From positions 105,918 through 169,917 of the forward strand of contig NZ_CACSIP010000001.1 in assembly GCF_902705885.1 (NCBI RefSeq): a DNA stretch of 64,000 nucleotides, given 5' to 3'. The DNA is from Mycolicibacterium austroafricanum (GTDB lineage: Bacteria; Actinomycetota; Actinomycetes; Mycobacteriales; Mycobacteriaceae). The translations under genes and the position numbers were made by a program. Positions within the stretch are counted from its first letter, which is position 1. The number at the start of each line of letters is the position of its first letter. A model generated the notes under the pieces. That model searched no databases. It was not told the DNA's origin and worked only from the letters and a program-made list of their open reading frames with translations. Below, piece by piece: positions 50,741-58,100 of the stretch.

Positions 50741-50758
50741 CCTGTGCACTTCCTGTGA
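50741..50758 (-). promoter_or_regulatory. Candidate PhoP box upstream of phoP
   Basis: On the minus strand: TCACAGG-N4-GCACAGG, two 7-bp half-sites with an 11-bp period. This fits the TCACAGC-N4-TCACAGC direct repeat reported for mycobacterial PhoP in 11 of 14 half-site positions. It lies 22 nt before the phoP GTG and 33 nt before the divergent gene at 50791, so it could autoregulate both. Confidence 0.55.
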
Positions 50759-50790
50759 GTTTGTCCTTGCGCTGTCCATAGACTGATCGG

Positions 50791-51537
50791 ATGAACCTTG
50801 GCAAAGCGCTGACCGACCTCGCCTTCGCGCCCGTCCGCGTCGGCCTGGCCGTCGCGGACGCGGGCATCGGCGTGGCCAAGGGTGGCATCGAAGCGGCATA
50901 CCGGACATTGGGTGACCCCCAGGACGGAGCCAAGCCGGGCCCTCCGTCGCTGGCCTACCTGCTGGGCATCGACGACGCCGTGGAGCGGGCGAACCGGTTG
51001 GCCCGGCTGATGGACGAGGATCAGCCGCTGGGACGCGCGCTGGCACCGGACGGAGCGCTGGACCGGCTCTTGAGACCGGGCGGGGTGGTCGACCGGTTGA
51101 CCGCGCCCGGCGGCGCACTGGACCGGCTGACCGAGGACGAGGGCGGGTTGATGCGCGCCATCGAGCCCGGCGGACTGGTGGATCAACTGCTTGCCGAGGA
51201 CGGCCTGGTCGACAGGTTGTTGGCCGAGGACGGCGTGGCCGACCGACTGTTCGCCGAGGGGGGTGTGGTCGACACGCTGACCGCCCGCAACGGCCCGCTC
51301 GAGCAACTCGCCACCGTCGCGGACACGCTGAACCGCCTGGCGCCGGGGCTGGAAGCTCTCGAGCCCACGATCGAGGCGCTACGGGAGGCGGTGATCGTGC
51401 TGAGCCAGGTGGTCAACCCGCTGAGCAACATCGCCGACCGGATTCCGTTTCCGGGCCGGCGCCCGCGGGGCAGGCCGATCAATCGGCCGGTGACGTCGCA
51501 GCGGGTTATCGACGTCGAGGACGAGCCGTTAAGCTAG
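50791..51537 (+). CDS. Decapeptide-repeat protein of unknown function (Rv0756c-like)
   Basis: A 248-residue protein divergent from phoP. Residues 1-40 are amphipathic and Ala/Gly-rich (ALTDLAFAPVRVGLAVADAG), phasin-like. Residues 79-178 are ten tandem 10-residue units with consensus [LVA][LVA]-D-R-L-x-x-x-[DEG]-G. A helix (LEALEPTIEALREAVIVLSQ) and a basic Pro/Arg tail follow. No signal peptide or membrane segment. M. tuberculosis has an uncharacterised gene (Rv0756c) at this location. A filamentous or membrane-surface role is a guess. Confidence 0.85.
   Translation: MNLGKALTDLAFAPVRVGLAVADAGIGVAKGGIEAAYRTLGDPQDGAKPGPPSLAYLLGIDDAVERANRLARLMDEDQPLGRALAPDGALDRLLRPGGVVDRLTAPGGALDRLTEDEGGLMRAIEPGGLVDQLLAEDGLVDRLLAEDGVADRLFAEGGVVDTLTARNGPLEQLATVADTLNRLAPGLEALEPTIEALREAVIVLSQVVNPLSNIADRIPFPGRRPRGRPINRPVTSQRVIDVEDEPLS
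51025..51324 (+). repeat. Ten tandem decapeptide repeats
   Basis: Exact 30-nt periodicity encodes units such as ALDRLLRPGG, VVDRLTAPGG, LVDQLLAEDG, LVDRLLAEDG and VADRLFAEGG without indels over 100 residues. Position 3 is Asp in most units, position 5 Leu, position 10 Gly. Confidence 0.85.
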
Positions 51538-51548
51538 GCCCGTTTTAC

Positions 51549-51623
51549 GCCTCCTTAGCTCAGTGGTAGAGCACCGCTCTTGTAAAGCGAAGGTCGTCAG
51601 TTCAATCCTGACAGGAGGCTCCA
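51549..51623 (+). tRNA. tRNA-Thr (anticodon TGT)
   Basis: Acceptor arms GCCTCCT and AGGAGGC pair in full; D-arm TAGCTCAGTGGTAGAGCA; anticodon loop CTTGTAA giving TGT (Thr, ACA codons); T-arm GTCAG-TTCAATC-CTGAC; discriminator T and an encoded CCA at 51621-51623. The anticodon stem has one C-A mismatch at its outer pair. It lies between the repeat protein and the membrane gene. Confidence 0.95.
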
Positions 51624-51630
51624 CGCAGCA

Positions 51631-52128
51631 TCAGTCGGTGCCTGCCGTCGCCCGTGCCGCGACCACGAGCCGGATCCCGTAGACCACCGCGCTGGCCGCG
51701 AACAACGCCGCCACCAGCAGCAGCCAGCGCCCCAGGAAGGGCTCCTGAGTTTGACCGGTGGCCGCGAAGTACGCCCGGTGCCCCTGCTCGATGATGCCGG
51801 GCAGGAACACCAGCAGCGTCAGACCCGCGCCGAGCGCCGGCACCCGGATGTAGTTCAGCACCGGTACCCGTGCTCGCCGTGCCGCTGCGGGCCGGAGCCC
51901 CCGAGCGGCCACCAGGACGCGGTCGGCCAACGCGTACGCCGGAAAAAGAATCAGATCGTGGGCGATGATGGCCGCGGCGAACCACACCACGATCGACTGC
52001 CACCAGGTGTCGGGATTCCATAGTGCCGCCGCCCCGATGGTGGCGACCACATAGCCGAACAGTGCGAAACCGGCGACCAGCGTGAGCAGATGCAGCGGAT
52101 GCGAGCCGTAGACGGCGCGAAAACTCAT
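51631..52128 (-). CDS. Small membrane protein with four predicted helices
   Basis: A 165-residue protein. Hydrophobic stretches are at about 10-36 (HLLTLVAGFALFGYVVATIG), 45-66, 100-122 and 137-160. ATG 52128 overlaps the stop of the upstream oxidoreductase (ATGA), so it is probably its membrane partner. His residues in PLHLL and AAIIAHDLIL are at membrane borders and could ligate heme, which is speculative. No named family recognised. Confidence 0.75.
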   Translation of the reverse strand: MSFRAVYGSHPLHLLTLVAGFALFGYVVATIGAAALWNPDTWWQSIVVWFAAAIIAHDLILFPAYALADRVLVAARGLRPAAARRARVPVLNYIRVPALGAGLTLLVFLPGIIEQGHRAYFAATGQTQEPFLGRWLLLVAALFAASAVVYGIRLVVAARATAGTD

Positions 52129-53417
52129 CGGCCACGTCCCGCCGCGAAGTCGATGGACCCGACCCATTTGGTGTTGTGCACCCCGGGCAGCGCCGGAACG
52201 ATGATCCGCGCCGGAAATCCGTGATCCAGCGACAGGTCGACGCCGTTGACCTTCAGCGCCAGCAGCGAGTCCGGATGGGCTACCTGATTGGCCTGCAACA
52301 TCGCGCGGTTGAAAGCGCCGAACCTCTCGATCGACGAAACCAGCGCCGGGCTGGGATCGATCACACCGACCAGTGCCGCGAGGTCACGCAATCGCACCCC
52401 GGTCCAGGTCTGCACCGTGGACCACCCTTCGACACAGGCGATCGGCAACACCGCGGTGTGCTGCGGCAGAGCACTCAACTCGACGCGGTTCAGGTCCATC
52501 GGCCCGTCGCCACCCAGCAACGTCAGACGCCAACTGTCGCCTGCGGCGTCGTCGGTGATCCCTGCTGCCCGGGCGGTTCGGTTGATCGGGAAATCGTTCG
52601 GTCCGTCACCCGAGTCACGGCCGCGGGGCAGCAGCAGCGCGGCGTGCCGAGTCCATCCGCCGACGGTCTGGCCCGCAGTGAGCACCGCGATGAACACGGC
52701 GCCCCCTCCCACCAGAGCCAGCGCGCCGCGGCGACTGATCGTCGGCTCGACCGGGTCGGCGGGGGCGAGGCCGTCGGGCTCGTAGGGTTCCGGTTCGGTG
52801 TCGGCGCGACCGGTGCGCAACACCTCCCGCATCGACCGGGACCGCAGTCCAGCCCACATCTTCGGGATCTTGATCGCGATGTGCACCACGAACCCGGCGA
52901 TGAACACCCAGGCGCCGTAGTAGTGCGCGGTGTAGAAGCTGAACCCGAAGATGTAGTCGTACTGGATGTTCAGCACGCCGGTGACGATCTCGAACAGCAG
53001 TCCGCCGACCAGCATGATCAACGAAACCCGTTCCAGCAGCTGGGCGATGGACCGCGCGGGCGGCCAGGTGAAGAAGCGGGGGATCACCGACCACAGCTTG
53101 GCCAGCACCACCGGGATCAGCACCAGGCCCAGACCGACGTGCAGGCCCTGGTTGAGGCGGTACAACCAGGATGGGTCGGTGGGCCATTCGAAGGTGGGCA
53201 GCTTCAGGATGCCGACGTCGGAAGGGATGGCTTGGCCGAACTGCGGACCGTAAGCGATGTAGGACAGCAGGCCGGTGACGGTGACGATCGGCAGCGTCAC
53301 CAGCAGCACCGCGCCGAACACCGACGTCAGCCACAAACCCCTCAGGGGGCTACGCCATCGCAGGCCACCTCGAGCGGCGGGCTCCTGCTGTGTCGAGACG
53401 GGTTCGTCATCGATCAT
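52125..53417 (-). CDS. Cytochrome b561-like / molybdopterin (sulfite-oxidase-fold) fusion
   Basis: A 430-residue fusion (ATG 53417 after GGAGC; GTG 53447 possible). The first ~200 residues contain four transmembrane helices with His in NQGLHVGLGLVLIP, FYTAHYYGAWVF and FVVHIAIKIP, suited to b-type heme. Next is a Tat-like segment ISRRGALALVGGGAVFIA, then a Moco-binding domain with the ligand Cys in LPIACVEGWSTVQTW. It probably moves electrons between quinone and an external substrate. Substrate unknown. Confidence 0.8.
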   Translation of the reverse strand: MIDDEPVSTQQEPAARGGLRWRSPLRGLWLTSVFGAVLLVTLPIVTVTGLLSYIAYGPQFGQAIPSDVGILKLPTFEWPTDPSWLYRLNQGLHVGLGLVLIPVVLAKLWSVIPRFFTWPPARSIAQLLERVSLIMLVGGLLFEIVTGVLNIQYDYIFGFSFYTAHYYGAWVFIAGFVVHIAIKIPKMWAGLRSRSMREVLRTGRADTEPEPYEPDGLAPADPVEPTISRRGALALVGGGAVFIAVLTAGQTVGGWTRHAALLLPRGRDSGDGPNDFPINRTARAAGITDDAAGDSWRLTLLGGDGPMDLNRVELSALPQHTAVLPIACVEGWSTVQTWTGVRLRDLAALVGVIDPSPALVSSIERFGAFNRAMLQANQVAHPDSLLALKVNGVDLSLDHGFPARIIVPALPGVHNTKWVGSIDFAAGRGR

Positions 53418-53558
53418 CGCCGCTCCGTTCGCCCGGGCCCGCTGCACCTTGGCTGACAGCGCTCGACCTCGGCCCGCCTACATCGTGCCCGCAATCGGCC
53501 CCGACGGCAGTGGCTATCGTGAACGGAGCGCCGTGACCAGTCCGACCGAGGAGGACCG

Positions 53559-53918
53559 TTGGCCGAAGCAGGACTGTGGGTCGCATGGGGAGTGCCGACG
53601 ACCGGGCGCGAGCGGTCGGCCCTGGCGCTGCTGATCGAAACCGAGGGCTACCTCTCCGGCCTCCGGGAACAGGGGCACATCGAGAAGTTCGACAGGGTGT
53701 TACTCAAGCCGCAAAGCATCGAACTCGGTGGTTTCATCCTGATCCAGGGCTCCGTCGCTCAGATCGACGCACTTCGCCGGGATCCCGACTTCGAGGTGTG
53801 GCTCAACCGTGTCCAGCTCGTCGCCGACCAGGTGGGAGTCGTCGACGCCTGGGTGGGTGACGGAATTGCCGAGGCGGTCGCGCTCTACGAGAAGGCGCTG
53901 GAGAGCCTCGACGGATAG
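53559..53918 (+). CDS. Small conserved protein, alpha/beta-barrel-like
   Basis: A 119-residue protein starting at TTG with GAGGAGGA 3 nt upstream. GLWVAWGVPTTGRERSALAL, GFILIQGSVAQIDALRRDP and VQLVADQVGVVDAWVGD give a ferredoxin-like alternation of strands and helices seen in YciI-like or dimeric barrel proteins. No catalytic motif. Function unknown; apparently monocistronic. Confidence 0.65.
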   Translation: MAEAGLWVAWGVPTTGRERSALALLIETEGYLSGLREQGHIEKFDRVLLKPQSIELGGFILIQGSVAQIDALRRDPDFEVWLNRVQLVADQVGVVDAWVGDGIAEAVALYEKALESLDG

Positions 53919-54084
53919 TCACCCAGCTGATTTGCTGAGGAAAGTCACCCCTGAGAAAGCCCTATGGTCACAGTAACGTTGCGAAAGCAGTGACGATTTA
54001 ACTATTTGCTCACCACTTCCGGTATCGACGCGGTTCAATGGCCACGACGACGGGGGTCGAACAAGGCTGGATCGAAGGGGTTTC

Positions 54085-56202
54085 ATGGGTGCCGCAGCGT
54101 ACGTGGGTCGGGTCGGCGGTCTGGCCGTCGCGTTGGGCGTCGGCTCAGCAGTCTTTGCAGGCCAGGGAGTGGCGTGGGCCGACGAAACCGATTCGTCCCC
54201 GTCGACGTCGGCCTCGTCAGCAACCTCGGACCGCGACAGCGGCAGCGACGCGCCCAGCAAACGGGACGCAACAAGAGACGACGACGCAGCCAAAGACGAC
54301 GCGGCCGCGGACCCCGACGATGACGACCCCGAACCTGAGGTCGACGACGAGATCGAGGACGACGCGCCCGACGACGATGAGGACGCTGAGCCCGAGGACG
54401 ACGCGCCTGACGAAGTCGAGGACATAGAAGAAGACCTAGACGACGACGTAGAAGACGACGACGCAGAAGACGCTGAGCCGGAGCCGGAGCCCGATACCTC
54501 GTCGGCGCCGCCCACCACCAAGCGGTCGCAGAGCGCCCCGGCGGAGCCATCCGCATCCGAGGAGACCTCCGCAGCAGAGAAGGCTTCTGTATCGGAGAAA
54601 TCGAAGACCGACACCACCAAGGTGCCGACCGATCCTGCGGTGGCACCGCAGGAGCCGGAGAAGGTCGCGGTGTTCGCCAGCGCGAGCAGCCTTGCCGCGG
54701 CGAGCCCCACCACCGTGTCGCCGCGGGTGGCGGCGCTGCTCTCGTCGCCCACAGCGACAGCGCAGGAACCGAAGCCGAGTCTGGTCACCGCCGTCGTCAA
54801 TGTCGTCAACAGCATGCTGGACTGGGCGCGCCAGAAGGCCGACGCAACCCCGGACAGCCCGGCGCAGCCACCGTTCCTCTGGGCGCTGATGTCGTTTGCC
54901 CGGCGCGAGCTCGAGAACCTCTTCGTGTCACGCAGCACGGTCAGCGCCGCGAGGTCCACCATCGTGGCGCCGACCAGCCTGGCCCTGACGGCCGACGAGA
55001 TCACCACCGCCGCGGCCTTCGTGCCGTATTCGCCGTGGCTGAACCCTCAAGTCAGTCCGTCGACGAACTTCGTCAGCTGGGTGACGGGCAAGAACGTCTA
55101 CAGCGACAAGACGCTGGCCAACACGCTCGCCCGCTACCAGGTGTACGGAACCGACGTCGGCGTGATGTGGGACAACGGGATTCCCGACGATCCCAGCACT
55201 CCCGACATCAACGAGAATCAGGTGCTCATCGCCGTCGGCGACACCTTCGGTTCGGCCAACATGAGCGGCAGGTGGATCTACAACACGTTGTTCCGCAGTT
55301 CCGACGACGACCTGTCGGACGGCATGACCATCCCGGACGGAGAATGGTTCAACGGCAACATGTTCGGCGGCGCGCCGCTGTCCGGGCCGACGCAGGCGCG
55401 GCCCATCATCAACCGCCCGTCGTGGGCACCGAACTCGGTGACGCTCATCCCGACGGCGGGTATCTCGCTGCCCACACCCGACACGGAGTTCGGCGCGACG
55501 CAGTATGTCAGCTTCATGTCGGTGTCGAACTGGGGCTCCTCGGGCCGGTGGACCACGAACTACTCGGCCATCGCGTACTCGACGGACAACGGCGAGAACT
55601 TCACCGTCGCGCGCGAAAGTGTGCGCTACAACTCGATTTTCAGCGGCAACCGGAACTTCCAGCAGTCCGCCTTCGTCAAGGGCGACGACGGTCACGTCTA
55701 CATGTACGGAACCCCGAACGGCCGCCAGGGCGCCGCCCACCTCGCACGCGTCGCCGAAAAGGACATCCTCAACGTGTCCAAATACGAGTACTACAAGAAG
55801 GCGTCCTCGGGATGGTTCGGCGGCAGCCCCGCCAGGTGGGTGCAGGGCAACCCGTCCTCGGCGTCACCCATCATCGGTAAAACCGGCGGCGCCTGCGGTT
55901 CGACCAAACCCGGCAACACCGTCAGCGAGATGTCGGTCCAGTACAACGACTACCTGGAGAAGTACATCGTTCTCTACGGAGATCAATCCAACAACATCGT
56001 CATGCGCACCTCCGACACCCCTGAGGGCGAATGGTCGGAAGCGACGGTGCTGATGGGTCAGCAGAACGGCGGGATCTATGCGCCGATGCTGCATCCGTGG
56101 TCGCCGTCGACGGTGGGTACCGGCTCAGACCTCTACTGGAACCTGTCGCTGTGGTCGGAGTACAACATCATGCTGATGCGAACCGATCTCACGAAGCTCT
56201 GA
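54085..56202 (+). CDS. Exported DUF4185 protein with acidic linker; possible endo-D-arabinanase
   Basis: A 705-residue secreted protein. A signal peptide of mycobacterial type spans ~1-32 (LAVALGVGSAVFAGQGVAWA). Residues ~33-145 are low complexity, dominated by Asp, Glu and Pro, followed by a Ser/Ala/Pro/Thr-rich part to ~215. Residues ~315-705 are a DUF4185 beta-propeller: YQVYGTDVGVMWDNG, VLIAVGDTFGSANM, AYSTDNGENFTVA, EMSVQYNDYLEKYIVLYGD. DUF4185 members were recently shown to be endo-D-arabinanases (GH183). A role on cell-wall arabinan is inferred. The 166-nt upstream gap shows no clear site. Confidence 0.85.
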   Translation: MGAAAYVGRVGGLAVALGVGSAVFAGQGVAWADETDSSPSTSASSATSDRDSGSDAPSKRDATRDDDAAKDDAAADPDDDDPEPEVDDEIEDDAPDDDEDAEPEDDAPDEVEDIEEDLDDDVEDDDAEDAEPEPEPDTSSAPPTTKRSQSAPAEPSASEETSAAEKASVSEKSKTDTTKVPTDPAVAPQEPEKVAVFASASSLAAASPTTVSPRVAALLSSPTATAQEPKPSLVTAVVNVVNSMLDWARQKADATPDSPAQPPFLWALMSFARRELENLFVSRSTVSAARSTIVAPTSLALTADEITTAAAFVPYSPWLNPQVSPSTNFVSWVTGKNVYSDKTLANTLARYQVYGTDVGVMWDNGIPDDPSTPDINENQVLIAVGDTFGSANMSGRWIYNTLFRSSDDDLSDGMTIPDGEWFNGNMFGGAPLSGPTQARPIINRPSWAPNSVTLIPTAGISLPTPDTEFGATQYVSFMSVSNWGSSGRWTTNYSAIAYSTDNGENFTVARESVRYNSIFSGNRNFQQSAFVKGDDGHVYMYGTPNGRQGAAHLARVAEKDILNVSKYEYYKKASSGWFGGSPARWVQGNPSSASPIIGKTGGACGSTKPGNTVSEMSVQYNDYLEKYIVLYGDQSNNIVMRTSDTPEGEWSEATVLMGQQNGGIYAPMLHPWSPSTVGTGSDLYWNLSLWSEYNIMLMRTDLTKL

Positions 56203-56203
56203 C

Positions 56204-56863
56204 CTAACCGACCGGCACATCGAGGATCTGGCGGTCCACCGCGGCGCCGGGACCGTCGAAGTGCCACCACTCCCCCGCGTACACCGACAGGCCACCGGCG
56301 GCCATCGCCTCACGCAGTCGCGCCCTGTTGCGCTGTGCCGCGGCGCTGACACCCTCGCTCGCCCGGGCGTGACTGCGGGCGGAGAAGTCGTCGAAGCCGG
56401 TGCCCATGTCCACCAGCCCGCCCGGTCCCGCCAACGTCACGTCCACCGAGCGGCCCGTCTGATGGCCGCGTGCGTACGACCCGGGACGGGCGACCCACGC
56501 CGGGTCGGGCACCGCCTCGAACATCGCCACCTGAACGTCGTGCGGGCGGTAACAATCCCAGAAGACGAGCCGTTCCCCACCCTGTCGCAACAGGTCCGCA
56601 GCCGTGCCGAGCCCCGCAGCCAGCGATTCGTGCACCAGGCACCGGGCCCCGCCCGGATACAGCGGCACGCCGACGAAATTGTCCGCCGTCGCGTAGCGCA
56701 GGTCGATCACTGCGTCCGGGACCACGCTGCGAACGTCGACGAAGCCTGCCGCGCGCGCCTGGTCGGAGACCGGCGGAACCGGGCTCGCCGCTACAGGGCT
56801 GGTCGCGGCGGCGAGCCCGATCAGCGAGCCGCACAACACGACAATCCGGTGAACAGCACCCAT
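56204..56863 (-). CDS. Exported D-Ala-D-Ala dipeptidase-like protein (VanX/DdpX family)
   Basis: A 219-residue zinc peptidase of family M15D with a signal peptide (VHRIVVLCGSLIGLAAATSP). The VanX zinc motif appears as GSYARGHQTGRSVDVT (His, Asp) and the catalytic/zinc EWWHFD near the end. YRPHDVQVAMF is also typical. It probably trims D,D-dipeptides from periplasmic peptidoglycan precursors. ATG 56863 puts the signal at the start; ATG 56884 would add 7 residues. Only 11-32 nt separate it from the divergent XdhC gene. Confidence 0.85.
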   Translation of the reverse strand: MGAVHRIVVLCGSLIGLAAATSPVAASPVPPVSDQARAAGFVDVRSVVPDAVIDLRYATADNFVGVPLYPGGARCLVHESLAAGLGTAADLLRQGGERLVFWDCYRPHDVQVAMFEAVPDPAWVARPGSYARGHQTGRSVDVTLAGPGGLVDMGTGFDDFSARSHARASEGVSAAAQRNRARLREAMAAGGLSVYAGEWWHFDGPGAAVDRQILDVPVG

Positions 56864-56895
56864 CACTGCACTGTAAGCGGGCATACACTGCGCTC

Positions 56896-58017
56896 GTGCG
56901 CGATGTCCTCGAGGAGTTGCTGGCGGTCTGGCAGTCCGGCGGCACCGCTGGACTGGCCACCGTCGTCCGCACGATGAAGTCCGCGCCCCGCCCGCCGGGA
57001 GCCGCGATGGTGGTTGCGCCCGACGGAAGCGTGGCAGGGTCGGTGTCGGGCGGATGCGTCGAGGCCGCCGTCTACGAGGTCGCCAACGACGTCGTGGCCA
57101 CCGGCCGGCCCGAGTTGCAGAGCTACGGGGTCAGCGACGACGACGCGTTCGCGGTGGGACTGACATGCGGCGGCACCATCGAGGTGTTCACCGAACCCGT
57201 ATCGCGCAGCACCTTTCCGCAGCTGCAACTGGTTGCCGACGCCATCGCCGCCCATCGTCCGATCGCCGTCGCGACTGTGATCGAGCACCCGGACTCGCGC
57301 CGGGTGGGCCTGCGACTCATCGTCGGGGTCGATTCCACCCAAGGTTCGGCGGGTTCGGCCCGCGCCGACGACGCGGTCGCCGACGACGCCCGCGGGTTGC
57401 TCGCGGCGGGCCGCTCGGCGGTGCTGTCCTACGGGCCCGACGGCCAGCGACAGGACGCCGGGATGGAGGTCTTCGTCGCCGGCTACGCGCCCCGGCCGCG
57501 GATGCTGGTGTTCGGCGCGATCGACTTCGCCGCGGCGCTCGCCCAGCAGGGTGAGTTCCTGGGATACCGGGTGACGGTGTGTGACGCCCGGCCGGTGTTC
57601 GCGACCCCGGCACGCTTCCCCGCAGCCGAGGACGTCGTCGTCGAGTGGCCCGACCGCTACCTCGCCGCGCAGATCGAGGCCGGCGCCATCGACGCACGGA
57701 CCGCGATCTGCGTGCTGACCCACGACCCCAAGTTCGACGTGCCCGTCCTCGAGGTCGCGCTGCGCCTGCGCGAGGTCGGCTACATCGGGGTGATGGGCTC
57801 GCGACGCACTCACGACGACCGGATGCGCAGGTTGCGCGACGCGGGCCTGACCGAGGCGGAGCTGTCCCGGCTGGCGAGCCCGATCGGACTCGACCTCGGT
57901 GCCAGGACGCCCGAGGAGACCGCGGTGTCGATCGCCGCGGAGATCATCGCTCGCCGCTGGGGCGGCCGGGGCCGACCTCTGACGGAGACCGACGGGCGCA
58001 TTCACCACAAGACTTGA
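56896..58017 (+). CDS. XdhC/CoxI-family molybdenum-hydroxylase maturation protein
   Basis: A 373-residue protein from GTG 56896. The N-terminal XdhC_CoxI domain has AAMVVAPDGSVAGSVSGGCV and VGLTCGGTIEVF; the C-terminal Rossmann domain has RMLVFGAIDFAAALAQQG and VCDARPVFATPARFP, ending with YIGVMGSRRTHDDR. It inserts the sulfurated molybdenum cofactor into the large subunit. It precedes the large-subunit gene by 83 nt containing repeated half-sites. Confidence 0.88.
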   Translation: MRDVLEELLAVWQSGGTAGLATVVRTMKSAPRPPGAAMVVAPDGSVAGSVSGGCVEAAVYEVANDVVATGRPELQSYGVSDDDAFAVGLTCGGTIEVFTEPVSRSTFPQLQLVADAIAAHRPIAVATVIEHPDSRRVGLRLIVGVDSTQGSAGSARADDAVADDARGLLAAGRSAVLSYGPDGQRQDAGMEVFVAGYAPRPRMLVFGAIDFAAALAQQGEFLGYRVTVCDARPVFATPARFPAAEDVVVEWPDRYLAAQIEAGAIDARTAICVLTHDPKFDVPVLEVALRLREVGYIGVMGSRRTHDDRMRRLRDAGLTEAELSRLASPIGLDLGARTPEETAVSIAAEIIARRWGGRGRPLTETDGRIHHKT

Positions 58018-58094
58018 GAGCGAATGAGACACAGGCGGTGGAAATGTCGCTCTCCGATGCGATAACGTCACTCTCTAAGCCCTCAGGAGAGTGA
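58016..58094. promoter_or_regulatory. Four GAGAGYGA half-sites before the large hydroxylase subunit
   Basis: GAGAGCGA at 58016-58023, its complement TCGCTCTC at 58047-58054, TCACTCTC at 58068-58075 and GAGAGTGA at 58087-58094. The last two form an 8-bp inverted repeat with an 11-bp spacer, and the last contains part of the ribosome-binding site for the GTG at 58101. Likely a regulator-binding region. Confidence 0.55.
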
Positions 58095-58100
58095 TGTGAA

